From: WTXA01 sp964415195 | GTDB lineage: Bacteria > Bacillota > TC1 | Length of the DNA stretch: 64,000 bases | Reading direction: 5' to 3' | Assembly: GCA_964415195.1 (NCBI GenBank) | Contig: CAYPYD010000002.1 | Location: 219,910 to 283,909, forward strand | Made by a program: the position numbers and the translations under genes | In this document: piece by piece, positions 44,938 to 54,653 of the stretch | Numbering within the stretch: the first letter of the stretch is position 1 | Layout of the letters: each line of letters starts with the position of its first letter | Notes under the pieces: generated by a model | Told to the model about the DNA's origin: nothing | The model's input: the letters and a program-made list of their open reading frames with translations, nothing else | Databases searched by the model: none

Positions 44938-46200
44938 ATGTTTTACGATAGAACGAAAATTTTTATAAAAGCTGGTGATGGCGGTAATGGAATGGTATCT
45001 TTCAGAAGAGAGAAGTACGTTCCAGAAGGTGGACCCAGTGGTGGTGATGGCGGTAATGGTGGTGATATCTACATCATTGGTGATAATAATATAACTACCA
45101 TGATAGATTTTAAATATAAAAAGCACTACAAAGCTGACAAAGGAGAAAATGGAAGTAGGAGCAATATGCATGGCAAGAATGCTCCTGTCACTATACTAAA
45201 AGTACCATTAGGTACTATGGTTAAAGACGAAACTGGTGCAGTAATTGCAGATATAATTGAAGATGGACAAAAACTCTTGGTTGCCAAAGGTGGACGTGGA
45301 GGCAGGGGCAATGCAAGATTTATGACTAATAGAAACAAAGAACCTAAGTTTGCAGAAAATGGTGAACCAGGAGAAGAACTGTTTTTAAACCTTGAACTAA
45401 AGCTGATAGCCGATGTTGGTATAGCAGGATATCCAAATGCTGGAAAATCCACACTGATAAGTAGTGTATCAAAGGCACGACCAAAGATTGCAGATTATCC
45501 ATTTACAACATTAGAACCTCATCTTGGTGTGGTAGAAGTTGGTGATGAAAGTTTTGTATTAGCAGATATACCAGGTCTAATTGATGGAGCAAGTCAAGGT
45601 ATAGGACTTGGACACGATTTCTTGAAACATTTGGAAAGAACCAAGTTAATTATTCATCTAATTGATGGTGCTAGTTTTGAAAGATCTATTTATGAAGAAT
45701 ACAAGAACATTAATATGGAATTAACTCTATTTAATGATGAACTTAGAGATAAACAGCAGATTATAGCTATTAATAAAATAGATATACCTGGTGTTGAAGA
45801 AAAAGCTGATGAATTTATAGCCAAGATGAGAGCAGAAGGATATGAGGAAGAAATATATAAGATTTCTGCAGCAGCAAGAATAGGACTTGAAGCACTTATG
45901 TATAAAACATTAGATTTAGTAAAATCCATAAAAACCCCAATTATTTTCAAAGAAGAACATAGAATAGTTTCACTCAAGGAGAAACCACTAAAAGTAGAGA
46001 TTATTGATGGCATCTTTGAAGTAACTGGAGATGATGTTTTCAGAGTCTTTAAAATGGCATATCTAGATAGTGACGAAGGAGTCATGAGATTCCATAGAGC
46101 CTTGGTTAGTATAGGTGTTGATGCACTATTAAAACAAAATGGTATTAAAGAAGGCGATACTGTAAGAATTTACGAGACAGAGTTTGATTATGTAGATTAA
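44938..46200 (+). CDS. obgE: Obg family GTPase (CgtA)
   Basis: Ribosome-associated GTPase, 420 residues. Glycine-rich Obg fold at the N-terminus (GGDGGNGMVSFRREKYVPEGG split as GGNGMVSFRREK), G1 GYPNAGKST, G3 DIPGLIDGA, G4 NKID and the C-terminal OCT domain (about 340-420). RBS AAGGAGAA. Follows rpmA as in most bacteria. Confidence 0.97.
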   Translation: MFYDRTKIFIKAGDGGNGMVSFRREKYVPEGGPSGGDGGNGGDIYIIGDNNITTMIDFKYKKHYKADKGENGSRSNMHGKNAPVTILKVPLGTMVKDETGAVIADIIEDGQKLLVAKGGRGGRGNARFMTNRNKEPKFAENGEPGEELFLNLELKLIADVGIAGYPNAGKSTLISSVSKARPKIADYPFTTLEPHLGVVEVGDESFVLADIPGLIDGASQGIGLGHDFLKHLERTKLIIHLIDGASFERSIYEEYKNINMELTLFNDELRDKQQIIAINKIDIPGVEEKADEFIAKMRAEGYEEEIYKISAAARIGLEALMYKTLDLVKSIKTPIIFKEEHRIVSLKEKPLKVEIIDGIFEVTGDDVFRVFKMAYLDSDEGVMRFHRALVSIGVDALLKQNGIKEGDTVRIYETEFDYVD

Positions 46201-46238
46201 AACTTATATAATAATAGGCAAGGAATCAAGGAGGATTT

Positions 46239-46529
46239 ATGTTAAGCGGAAAACAAAAAAGATACTTAAGAGGCATGGCTAGTCTTTTAAATCCTGTAGC
46301 AATAATAGGTAAAGAAGGATTTACTCCGGAAATTATTAAAGAAATAAGAACTGGGCTAAAAGCCAATGAATTAGTTAAAATAAAAATCGGGAAAAACTCA
46401 CCTGAAGATAAAATCCAAGTAAAAGAGTTGATTGAAGAAAACCTAACAGCTGAAATAGTGCAAATTATTGGCAGGAATATAGTTTTATTTAAGAGTAAAG
46501 GTAAAGAGACTAAATATAAATTACCATAG
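46239..46529 (+). CDS. yhbY: YhbY/CRM-domain RNA-binding protein
   Basis: 96 residues, a stand-alone CRS1-YhbY domain linked to ribosome assembly. LSGKQKRYLRGMASLLNPV and IGKEGFTPEIIKEI with the GxxG-like loop are typical, ending in IIGRNIVLFKS. RBS AAGGAGG. Lies 38 bases after obgE. Confidence 0.92.
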   Translation: MLSGKQKRYLRGMASLLNPVAIIGKEGFTPEIIKEIRTGLKANELVKIKIGKNSPEDKIQVKELIEENLTAEIVQIIGRNIVLFKSKGKETKYKLP

Positions 46530-46539
46530 GATGTGTAAA

Positions 46540-47670
46540 ATGAAGATTGATTATGGACGAGAGATAAAGAGAGTAATAGTCAAGGTAGGTACGAGCACCT
46601 TGACTCATGAAAACGGTACAATCAATATTGAAAGAATGGAACAATTGGTTAGAGGGTTGGCTGATATAAGCAATAAGGGGTATGAAGTAATACTCGTATC
46701 TTCAGGTGCTGTAGGAGCTGGTGTAGGTAAACTGCATAAAAAGAAAAAACCAACCACTCTTCCTGAAAAGCAAGCGGTTGCAGCTATAGGTCAAGTAACC
46801 TTGATGCATTTGTATGAGAAATTTTTTGGCGAATACAACAAAGTTGTAGGACAAATCTTGTTAACAAGAGATGATTTAGCCAATAGAAAAAGAAATCTAA
46901 ATGCAAAAAACACATTATTGGCATTGTTGCAATTAGGAGCTATTCCCATAATCAATGAAAATGACACAGTTGCTGTAGATGAAATAAAAGTAGGTGACAA
47001 CGATCATCTGGCTGCATATGTAGCCTCTTTAATTGATGGTGATTTACTAATTATACTTTCAGATATAGATGGTTTATTCACTAAAAATCCAGCTACATGT
47101 GATGATGGTATTTTAGTAGAAAAAGTAGAAAAAATCACTGCAGAAATAGAAGCTTATGCAGGATGTGAAGGTTCTTCCTTCGGTACCGGTGGCATGATGA
47201 CAAAAATAAAAGCGGCTAAGATAGGTACAGCAGCTGGTGTTTTTGTAGTCATTGGTAATGGAAATGAAAAAAATTTTTTAGCAGATGTTGTTAAAGGTGA
47301 TTTTAGAGGAACAATTTTCATACCTCATAATAAAAAAATCCATACTAAGAAAAAGTGGCTATTACTATCATCTAAACCTAAAGGAACAGTAATTGTAGAC
47401 GACGGAGCTCAAGATGCTTTGTTAAAAGAAGGTAAAAGCTTGTTGGCAATAGGTATAACAGAGGTTGATGGTGTTTTCGATGCAGATTCAGTTATTAGCA
47501 TAAAAAATACTCTAGGCAAAGAAATTGGTAGAGGTATAACCTACTACAACAGTGTTAATATCGATAAAATAAAAGGTAAAAAAACTAAAGAAATGACTAA
47601 AATACTTGACGAAGAATATGAATTTGATACAGTAATTCATAGAGATAATATGTCAGTATTAAATATGTAA
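46540..47670 (+). CDS. proB: Glutamate 5-kinase
   Basis: First step of proline synthesis. 376 residues: amino-acid kinase domain (RVIVKVGTSTLT, LVSSGAVGAGVGKL, INENDTVAVDEIKVGDND, ILSDIDGLFTKNP, FGTGGMMTKIKAA) and C-terminal PUA domain (about 285-360). ATG 46540 is preferred, with TAGGATG at suitable distance; ATG 46531 sits on top of that site and would add 3 residues. Directly followed by proA. Confidence 0.95.
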   Translation: MKIDYGREIKRVIVKVGTSTLTHENGTINIERMEQLVRGLADISNKGYEVILVSSGAVGAGVGKLHKKKKPTTLPEKQAVAAIGQVTLMHLYEKFFGEYNKVVGQILLTRDDLANRKRNLNAKNTLLALLQLGAIPIINENDTVAVDEIKVGDNDHLAAYVASLIDGDLLIILSDIDGLFTKNPATCDDGILVEKVEKITAEIEAYAGCEGSSFGTGGMMTKIKAAKIGTAAGVFVVIGNGNEKNFLADVVKGDFRGTIFIPHNKKIHTKKKWLLLSSKPKGTVIVDDGAQDALLKEGKSLLAIGITEVDGVFDADSVISIKNTLGKEIGRGITYYNSVNIDKIKGKKTKEMTKILDEEYEFDTVIHRDNMSVLNM

Positions 47671-47680
47671 GGAGATCATT

Positions 47681-48931
47681 ATGTTAAATAAGATAATCGA
47701 AGAACAGTGCAAAAATGGAAAGAATGCTTCTTATGATTTATCATCATTTTCAATAATTTCAAGAAATAAAGCCTTACAAGAAATGGCTGATAATTTAAGG
47801 AAGCATGTTAACTTGATTCTTGAAGAAAATAAAATTGATATGGAAAATGGGAAAGCTGATGGTTTAACACAAGCATTGTTAGATAGATTAATGCTAAATG
47901 AAGATAGAATTGAAGGTATGGCTAAGGGACTTGAATCATTAATAAAACTTGAAGATCCTATCGGACAAGTGAAAAAAATGTGGCAAAGACCAAATGGACT
48001 TGAAATTGGATCCATGACTGTTCCTTTAGGATTAGTAGCCATGATTTATGAAGCTAGACCAAATGTCACTGTTGAAGCTGCAGGACTATGTGTTAAAACA
48101 GGAAATGCTGTAATACTTAAAGGTAGTTCTACTGCTTATCATTCAAATAAGGTACTTACAGCTTTATTAAATGATGCTGCTGATACAACTGGGCTACCAA
48201 AGAATTCTATTCAAATAATTGATTCCAAGGAAAGAGAATCAGTTAATATTCTAATGAAATTAAATAAATATGTAGATGTCATTATACCAAGAGGTGGTGC
48301 AGGCTTGATTGCCAATGTCGTTAATAATTCTACTGTACCTGTTATTGAAACTGGAATAGGGAATTGCCATGCTTATGTTGATGATAAGGCTCAGTTTGAT
48401 ATGGCCATAGATATAATAATCAATGGTAAGACTCAAAGACCAAGTGTCTGTAATTCTTTGGAAAAAGTTTTAGTTCATAAAGATATTGCTGCTAAATTTA
48501 TTCCTTTATTGGAGAAAAAGTTAGTTGAGAATAATGTGGAAATAAGAGCTTGTGAAAAATGTCTTGATTTATTTAAAAAGGCCACTTTAATTACGGAAGA
48601 AGAACTATACACCGAGTACTTAGACTATATTATAGGAATAATTATAGTTGATGATGTTCTAGGTGCTGTAAATCACATAAATAAGTATGGTTCTAAACAT
48701 TCTGAAGTTATAATCACCGACAGTTATAAAAATGGTAACATCTTTCAAAGACTAATTGATTCAGCATGTATTTATCATAATGCATCAACAAGATTTTCTG
48801 ATGGAGAAATGTTTGGATTCGGAGCTGAAATTGGTATTAGTACACAAAAAATGCATGCAAGAGGACCAATGGGACTAGAAGCATTAACTAGTATTAAGTA
48901 TATTATAAACGGTGATGGTCAGGTTAGGTAG
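47681..48931 (+). CDS. proA: Glutamate-5-semialdehyde dehydrogenase
   Basis: Second step of proline synthesis, 416 residues. IYEARPNVTVEAAGLCVKTGNAVILKG (read as YEARPNVT and KTGNAVILKG), VIPRGGAGLI, the catalytic Cys in QRPSVCNSLEK and MGLEALTSIKYII are diagnostic. RBS AAGGAGA. Ten bases after proB. nadD starts 4 bases after its stop. Confidence 0.96.
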   Translation: MLNKIIEEQCKNGKNASYDLSSFSIISRNKALQEMADNLRKHVNLILEENKIDMENGKADGLTQALLDRLMLNEDRIEGMAKGLESLIKLEDPIGQVKKMWQRPNGLEIGSMTVPLGLVAMIYEARPNVTVEAAGLCVKTGNAVILKGSSTAYHSNKVLTALLNDAADTTGLPKNSIQIIDSKERESVNILMKLNKYVDVIIPRGGAGLIANVVNNSTVPVIETGIGNCHAYVDDKAQFDMAIDIIINGKTQRPSVCNSLEKVLVHKDIAAKFIPLLEKKLVENNVEIRACEKCLDLFKKATLITEEELYTEYLDYIIGIIIVDDVLGAVNHINKYGSKHSEVIITDSYKNGNIFQRLIDSACIYHNASTRFSDGEMFGFGAEIGISTQKMHARGPMGLEALTSIKYIINGDGQVR

Positions 48932-48935
48932 AATT

Positions 48936-49535
48936 ATGAAGAGAATTGGCTTATTTGGAGGTACATTCAATCCAATACACAATGGGCATCTACAGCTTGC
49001 AGAAGGTGCTTTAAAGCTTTTTAAACTGGACAACCTATACTTTATACCAACTGGAAAATCATATCATAAGGAAGTAACTTATATGCCTGAAACCAAAGAT
49101 AGGTTAAAGATACTTGAATTGGCTTTAGCAGATTATGATAAATTCTTGATTTCTGACTGTGATATAAAAAGAGATGGACCAACATACACAGTAGACACTA
49201 TAGCTGATATGAAGAAGATTGAAACAGATGCAAGGTTTTTCTGGATAATGGGATCAGATGCACTATTAGAAATTCTCAAATGGAAAGATATAGAAAACAT
49301 TGCTAAAATAACAACATTCTTGGTAGCTTTAAGGCATGGAGATAGTAAACACCGGGTTGAAATTTTCAGAGATACATTACCAAGTTTCCTTGAAGCAAAA
49401 GTCTTATTGTTTGAATGGCCAATACAAAGTATCAGTTCTAATGAAATAAAAAAGAATATGATTAATAAAAAATATCTGCCTGAAAAAGTTTATGAATATA
49501 TTAAACTCAAAGGATTATATAATGATGCAACTTAA
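48936..49535 (+). CDS. nadD: Nicotinate-nucleotide adenylyltransferase
   Basis: Adenylates nicotinate mononucleotide, the step after NadC. 199 residues. GLFGGTFNPIHNGHL is the nucleotidyltransferase HxGH motif; PTYTVDTIADM, FFWIMGSDALLE and ISSNEIKKNM complete the site. ATG 48936 gives the family N-terminus MKRIGLFGG; the ribosome site is weak (AGGTTAGGTAG). Together with nadABC the route from aspartate to NaAD is present in the window; nadE is not. Confidence 0.95.
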   Translation: MKRIGLFGGTFNPIHNGHLQLAEGALKLFKLDNLYFIPTGKSYHKEVTYMPETKDRLKILELALADYDKFLISDCDIKRDGPTYTVDTIADMKKIETDARFFWIMGSDALLEILKWKDIENIAKITTFLVALRHGDSKHRVEIFRDTLPSFLEAKVLLFEWPIQSISSNEIKKNMINKKYLPEKVYEYIKLKGLYNDAT

Positions 49536-50121
49536 TGAAATTCTATCTAAAATAGAAAAAGAACATGAAGTTCTACTTAAAAAGATGAATGTCTCAGATA
49601 AAAGGAAAAGACATCTTGATGGATGCGTAGAAATGTCCTATGAATTAGCTGAGGTATATAGAATAGATCCATATAAGGCTGTTTTAACAGGACTTTTACA
49701 TGATTATTTTCGCGAAATGGATAATGAAGCAATAATTGAATTAGCCAAGAGCCTGAAAGTAAGTATCAGTGACTTTGAATTAAGATTTCCAAGAGTTCTA
49801 CACGGTAAGGTTGCTGCATCATATTTTGCCAATAAAGGCTATATTGAAGATTATGAGATTATCGAGGCTATTCAACATCATACTCTAGGAGAAGCTGGGG
49901 TGGGAAAATTAGCCAAGCTTCTTTTTGTAGTGGATGCAGTAGAACAATTCAGAACCTATGATGGTGTTGAAGCTTTAAGGAAAAATATTGTCGGAAAAAG
50001 TCTGGATGAAGCCTATATTTTGGTTTTAAAAACAACAATTATAGACATGATAAGAAAAAATAAAATATTAGCTCCTGCAACGATAGGGGCATACAACTAT
50101 ATGATGGAGGTTGGTTTATGA
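49522..50121 (+). CDS. yqeK: YqeK family HD-domain hydrolase
   Basis: 199 residues. HD-domain metal residues: His in KRKRHLDGCVEMS, LLHDYFREM, LHGKVAASYF and IQHHTLGEAG. Family members hydrolyse diadenosine tetraphosphate symmetrically. ATG 49522 lies 7 bases after AAAGGA and overlaps nadD by 14 bases; ATG 49525 is also possible. nadD-yqeK-rsfS is the standard Firmicutes order. Confidence 0.92.
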   Translation: MMQLNEILSKIEKEHEVLLKKMNVSDKRKRHLDGCVEMSYELAEVYRIDPYKAVLTGLLHDYFREMDNEAIIELAKSLKVSISDFELRFPRVLHGKVAASYFANKGYIEDYEIIEAIQHHTLGEAGVGKLAKLLFVVDAVEQFRTYDGVEALRKNIVGKSLDEAYILVLKTTIIDMIRKNKILAPATIGAYNYMMEVGL

Positions 50122-50441
50122 CAGGTTATGAAAAAAGTATAATAATTGAAAAACTATTAAATGAAAAGAAGGCAATTGATGTAAAAATCGTTGATCTTGA
50201 AGGAATTAGTATTATTGCAGATTGTTTTGTAATAGCTACAGGTATGAATAAAAAACATATTGAAACTTTAGCTGATTATTGTGAAGAAGCCTTAGAAGAA
50301 CTAGGGGAAAGAAAGCTCAGACGAGAAAAATCCAATGAATGGGTACTAATAGATTTTGGTGATCTAATTATCCATATTTTCGATCAAGAAGCAAGAACAA
50401 AGTACAGTCTAGAAGATCTATGGTCTGGAAAATTAAAGTAG
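50118..50441 (+). CDS. rsfS: Ribosomal silencing factor RsfS
   Basis: 107 residues, DUF143 family. Binds L14 and blocks subunit joining in slow growth. ISIIADCFVIATGMNKKHIETLAD, SNEWVLIDFGDLIIHIF and the terminal YSLEDLWSGKLK are characteristic. Overlaps yqeK by 4 bases (ATGA) with GGAGG in the yqeK end. Confidence 0.95.
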   Translation: MTGYEKSIIIEKLLNEKKAIDVKIVDLEGISIIADCFVIATGMNKKHIETLADYCEEALEELGERKLRREKSNEWVLIDFGDLIIHIFDQEARTKYSLEDLWSGKLK

Positions 50442-50469
50442 TAAAAAAACAATTAATACTAAGAAGTTT

Positions 50470-50507
50470 AGCCTCCTTTGCTTAAATAATAGCAAAGGAG
50501 GTTTTTA
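50470..50507 (+). terminator. Terminator-like hairpin containing the comEA Shine-Dalgarno
   Basis: Perfect 11-bp stem CCTCCTTTGCT (50472-50482) with AGCAAAGGAGG (50491-50501), 8-base loop, extended outward by a G-T and an A-T pair, followed by T5. GGAGG (50497-50501) is also the ribosome site of comEA, whose ATG is 7 bases away. It therefore can terminate the rsfS transcript and mask comEA translation. Confidence 0.8.
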
Positions 50508-50508
50508 T

Positions 50509-51114
50509 ATGAATCGATTTATGGCATTAGACAAGAAATATCAAATGATTAGTTTATTTATTCTAATATTTGGCATAATAACACTTGGATATTATCTCGG
50601 AAGAACAACTAAATATACAGTCTTAGCTAATGAAAAATCATCAAATATAATTTTAAAAGACAAAAGTGATGAGTCGATTAATAATGACAAACTTGTAGTT
50701 AATATCAAAGGCGCTGTAAAAAATCCAGGTATTTATGAATTTTCAATAACTTCAAGAGTCAATGATGCGCTTAAAATGGCTGAACCTTTAGCAAATGCTG
50801 ATCTATTGCCCTTGAATTTAGCGATGTTCTTAAAAGATGAACAAGATATTTATGTACCTTTTATTGATACAGATGATGAAGATGAAGGTGAAGGTGAAGG
50901 TGATATTGATGGGAATAATGTTGAGTTAATAAGCATAAATAAAGCTTCCGCCAAAGATTTAGAATTAGTTCCAGGAATTGGACCAGTAATGGCTGGTAAT
51001 ATTTTAGAGTATAGAAAAAGTATTATACGTTTCCAAACCTTAGAAGATTTACTAAATGTTTCTGGTATAGGTGAAAAAACATTAGAAAAAATGCGTCCAT
51101 ATATTAAACTCTGA
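50509..51114 (+). CDS. comEA: ComEA-type DNA-binding competence protein
   Basis: 201 residues. One N-terminal TM (about 13-28), an SLBB domain (VVNIKGAVKNPGIYEF), an acidic linker (DTDDEDEGEGEGDID), and a C-terminal helix-hairpin-helix pair (ISINKASAKDLELVPGIGPVMAG, FQTLEDLLNVSGIGEKTLEK). Membrane-anchored receptor for DNA outside the cell. It overlaps comEC by one base (TGATG). Its ribosome site lies in a hairpin, see the preceding feature. Confidence 0.92.
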   Translation: MNRFMALDKKYQMISLFILIFGIITLGYYLGRTTKYTVLANEKSSNIILKDKSDESINNDKLVVNIKGAVKNPGIYEFSITSRVNDALKMAEPLANADLLPLNLAMFLKDEQDIYVPFIDTDDEDEGEGEGDIDGNNVELISINKASAKDLELVPGIGPVMAGNILEYRKSIIRFQTLEDLLNVSGIGEKTLEKMRPYIKL

Positions 51115-53354
51115 TGGAAGAGAAATTAAATTCAATAATATTAACAATAGTATTTATAGCTGGGTTGATATTTTTTATGGATATTACTAATGTGATTTAT
51201 TTGTTGCTTTTTCTTATTTTAATGTTCTTTTTAGTATATAAGTGTAGATTAATTATGATTGCAGATGAAAAGTTCTTATACACCTTCATATTTCTGGTTA
51301 TTATTGTTTTATTAGGGATTTTTCGGGGTTACTTATTTTACGAGGACTTTAATAAAGATTTGAGCTTGAGTGGACAATATAATGGAAAAGTAGAAATTTT
51401 AAAAGTTGAGAACAATGAAAAATATATTGGGAAATTAAAAAGTAAACCTTTTTGCAAAGTCATGCTATCAACCAAGGAATATTTAAAACCTGGAATGATT
51501 ATAAATATCAAAGGTTATTTGGATTTACCTCATAGTGAAAAAAATCGAGGTGGGTTTTCATACAGAGCTTACCTGAAGTATAAAGGAATCAAATTTACTA
51601 TTAATACAAACAATATAAAAATTCTTGAACAGATAAAAAATATCAGATTCTATTTATATGATTATCAAGAGTATTATATTTCCAAACTTCATAAAACACT
51701 AGGAAAGCAATCAAGATTTATTGAAAGTATATTTCTAGGGGATGCGGATAGCTTAGATGAAGTGGAAGTTGATACATGGCGAAAAATGGGTATATTACAT
51801 TTACAAGCTGTATCTGGATCACAAGTAGGAGCCACATTAGATATTTTGCTTTTTTTGTTTGTAATAACACCAAAAAAAGGTGTGGTGAAATACACACTAT
51901 TGTTTATACCCCTTGTTTTGTATGGATTGATAACTTATACCCCATCAGTTTGGAGAGTTATTTTATTTCTAATAATAATAAAAATATTTCAGGTATTTAA
52001 AAAAGAAAAATTTGAAATGCTGGCTTTGATGTTATCATCGTTGATTTTGATATTAATTAATCCTGGTATAATATTTTATATTTCTTTTCAATTATCGTAT
52101 ATCATTTCAATTGGGTTGTTGTTATATAGTCAAAAAATAAAAGAGGTTAAAAAACCTAGCTTAAAGATATTGTTAAGTGGAGTAATAAGTGTTGTTTTAA
52201 GCTGGCCTATACTTATGTATTACTTCCAAGAAGTTTCTTTAATGAGTATAATATTCACGCCCCTAATTTCACCATTAATTCAAATAATTATTTTTATTAG
52301 TGGAATTTTTATGTTATTTCCCTTTCTTATAGATTTAGCAGGGCCATTAGCATACTTCTTGAAGTTAATATTATTATTTTTAGAAAAGATAACGCTAATG
52401 TTTAGTTATATCAATTTTCCAGTTTATATTGGCAGATCCTGGGGAGTAATGTCAATATTATTGTTTTATCTCTTATATATTTTTTGGGATAATCATATAT
52501 TCAAGAAAAACTATCGGGGAATATTATTTGTTTTATTTATAGTTGTGTTTTTATTTAATAGTTTTTACGATATTTTAGATGATAAGCGGGTTATTGTATC
52601 TTTCATAAATGTCGGCCAGGGCGATTCTATACTCATAGAATGTAAAGAGGTAGGCAAAGTTATCCTAATTGATGGAGGGGCTAAAAATGACTATCAGGAC
52701 ATGGGTGAAAAGGAAGTGTTACCTTATATAAAAAGAAAAGGGATAAAGAAAATAGATATTATGATTAGTACCCATAGTGATAATGACCATAAAGGAGGCC
52801 TAGAAACGATATTAAATGAAATTACAGTATCAAAAATTTGGATTCCTAATAATAGAGTAGGAGACTACAAAGATTGGTTTAGAGATCATAAAGGAAAGAT
52901 AGATTTTATTGATAATAATATGTCATGTTCTTTAGGTGATATATCAATTAATATAATGAATCCGGATAATAGAGATTGTGAGGCTTCTTCTAATTCTAAC
53001 TCTACCTCCATAGTACTAAGTTTAAAATATGGTGAATCAAGTGTTTTGCTTACAGGTGATTGTGATTTGGAAATATTAGATAGACTAGTTAAGGAAAGAA
53101 TGGATTATGATATTATTAAAGCTCCTCATCATGGTAGTCAAAATTCATTTAGATCAGGTCTCTATAGTGATTTTAAAGCAAGATGCGTGATATTTTCTGT
53201 TGGCAAAAATAATTATGGGCATCCATCAAAGGAGATTATTAAGGACCTGGAAAATGATGGAATCTTATTTTATAGAACTGATAGAGATCTTGATGTTGTT
53301 GTAACCTTGAAGAAATCATGGATAGATATTAATGGTAGGAAATTAGAAGATTGA
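51114..53354 (+). CDS. comEC: ComEC/Rec2 DNA uptake channel
   Basis: 746 residues in three parts: N-terminal DUF4131-like region with two or three TM and a small beta domain (1-180), the competence membrane domain with about eight TM including LHLQAVSGSQVG (about 180-490), and a C-terminal metallo-beta-lactamase domain with VGQGDSILIE, STHSDNDHKGG and APHHGSQNS (about 495-740). The HxxxDH motif appears as HSDNDH. Transports single-stranded DNA inward. Coupled to comEA. Confidence 0.94.
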   Translation: MEEKLNSIILTIVFIAGLIFFMDITNVIYLLLFLILMFFLVYKCRLIMIADEKFLYTFIFLVIIVLLGIFRGYLFYEDFNKDLSLSGQYNGKVEILKVENNEKYIGKLKSKPFCKVMLSTKEYLKPGMIINIKGYLDLPHSEKNRGGFSYRAYLKYKGIKFTINTNNIKILEQIKNIRFYLYDYQEYYISKLHKTLGKQSRFIESIFLGDADSLDEVEVDTWRKMGILHLQAVSGSQVGATLDILLFLFVITPKKGVVKYTLLFIPLVLYGLITYTPSVWRVILFLIIIKIFQVFKKEKFEMLALMLSSLILILINPGIIFYISFQLSYIISIGLLLYSQKIKEVKKPSLKILLSGVISVVLSWPILMYYFQEVSLMSIIFTPLISPLIQIIIFISGIFMLFPFLIDLAGPLAYFLKLILLFLEKITLMFSYINFPVYIGRSWGVMSILLFYLLYIFWDNHIFKKNYRGILFVLFIVVFLFNSFYDILDDKRVIVSFINVGQGDSILIECKEVGKVILIDGGAKNDYQDMGEKEVLPYIKRKGIKKIDIMISTHSDNDHKGGLETILNEITVSKIWIPNNRVGDYKDWFRDHKGKIDFIDNNMSCSLGDISINIMNPDNRDCEASSNSNSTSIVLSLKYGESSVLLTGDCDLEILDRLVKERMDYDIIKAPHHGSQNSFRSGLYSDFKARCVIFSVGKNNYGHPSKEIIKDLENDGILFYRTDRDLDVVVTLKKSWIDINGRKLED

Positions 53355-53387
53355 TGATATAATAAAACAAGATGTGTGAGGTGTTAA

Positions 53388-54320
53388 ATGAAAAAAGACT
53401 TGCCAATAGTAGTATATTATGGTGAAAATGAATATGAATTAAATAAAAGTATAAGTGATTTAGCACTGGAAACTGGTTATTCAATAAAAGAAATCAATGA
53501 TGGATTAGATTTTCTTGATTTAATCAACATTTTAAACACTCCAGCGCTATTCGAAGGTAATTTAATATATAAAATAACCAATGATACAATCTTAAATGAT
53601 GATATGAATCTAGAAGCTTTAAAAGAATATATTAATAACCCATCACCATTTTCTAAAGGTCTTATAATAACCAAAAAAGTTGATTTAAGAAAAAAAACAG
53701 CAAAGTTCTTTAAAGATAATAACCTTTTAATGGAATTTCCTTTAAGAAAAGGAGCCAGCCTACGGAAATGGGTTAAAGAGCATTTTTGGAACCATGGCTA
53801 CAATATATCTGATGATGCTGTTGCTTATTTGTTAGAAGTAGTTGGTGAAAACCAAATAATGATAGAAAATGAGTTGAACAAGCTATTTATTTATGAACCA
53901 GACCATAAGAATATTAATATCAAGGATTTAGACATTTTGATTACAAATAATGTGCAAAGTAATATTTTTAATTTGCTTGATAATATGTTTAGTGATCATG
54001 GCAAGATGTTGAAAGCATTAGAAAATCTTTTTAAACTCAAAGAACCTGAGATTAAAATTATTTTTATGATTATTAGAGATTTGAGAATAATACTAAGAAT
54101 CAAGTGGTTTTTAAAGGAAAAATACAGAGATGATAAGATTGCATCAATTTTGGTGCTTCATCCATATGTTGCTGAGAAAAAAATTGAATTATCTAAAAAA
54201 TTGACTTTTGAAGAAGTATTTAAATATTTAAAATTATTTTTTGAAGTTGAAGAAAAGATAAAAAACGGCTATGGTGAAGGGAAGATGCTTTTGCGAAGCA
54301 CTTTATTATCTATGAAATAA
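53388..54320 (+). CDS. holA: DNA polymerase III delta subunit
   Basis: Clamp-loader subunit that opens the sliding clamp. 310 residues. VVYYGENEYELNKSI at the N-terminus (delta lacks a full P-loop), GLIITKKVDLRKKTAKFF and the C-terminal helices LRIILRIKWFLKEKY fit HolA. GTGAGGTG precedes the ATG. Position downstream of comEC and convergent with rpsT is typical for Firmicutes. Confidence 0.93.
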   Translation: MKKDLPIVVYYGENEYELNKSISDLALETGYSIKEINDGLDFLDLINILNTPALFEGNLIYKITNDTILNDDMNLEALKEYINNPSPFSKGLIITKKVDLRKKTAKFFKDNNLLMEFPLRKGASLRKWVKEHFWNHGYNISDDAVAYLLEVVGENQIMIENELNKLFIYEPDHKNINIKDLDILITNNVQSNIFNLLDNMFSDHGKMLKALENLFKLKEPEIKIIFMIIRDLRIILRIKWFLKEKYRDDKIASILVLHPYVAEKKIELSKKLTFEEVFKYLKLFFEVEEKIKNGYGEGKMLLRSTLLSMK

Positions 54321-54356
54321 AAAAAGCCTTCTTAAAAGAAGGCTTAAATTTTTTAT
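54317..54356. terminator. Bidirectional terminator between holA and rpsT
   Basis: Perfect stem AAGCCTTCTT/AAGAAGGCTT (54324-54333, 54336-54345) with A-rich sequence on the left and T-rich on the right; serves holA on + and rpsT on -. Confidence 0.88.
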
Positions 54357-54358
54357 AA

Positions 54359-54616
54359 CTATTGAACGTTGAATTTTTTTTGTAAACGGGAGATTTTTCT
54401 ACCAGCTGTCTTTGTATGAATGATGCCTTTTTGAGCCATTTTATCAATAACGCTAATGGTTTTGTTTAAAATTGTCTCTTTATTTTCATCACTTGCTGCA
54501 ATAGCAGTGTTACACTTCTTAACTTGATTTCTCATAGCTGATCTCTTTTGAGAATTAACAAGATTTCTTTGTTCAGCTAACAAAGCACGTTTTTTTGATG
54601 ACTTTATATTTGCCAT
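54359..54616 (-). CDS. rpsT: 30S ribosomal protein S20
   Basis: 85 residues, MANIKSSKKRALLAEQRN at the start (read as NIKSSKKRALLAEQ), followed by the three-helix S20 body and GIIHTKTAGRKISRL. Strong ribosome site AGGGAGGTGAAGG before the ATG. Single gene, convergent with holA. Confidence 0.97.
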   Translation of the reverse strand: MANIKSSKKRALLAEQRNLVNSQKRSAMRNQVKKCNTAIAASDENKETILNKTISVIDKMAQKGIIHTKTAGRKISRLQKKFNVQ

Positions 54617-54653
54617 TCCTTCACCTCCCTAAAATACTTAAACTACAACAGTA

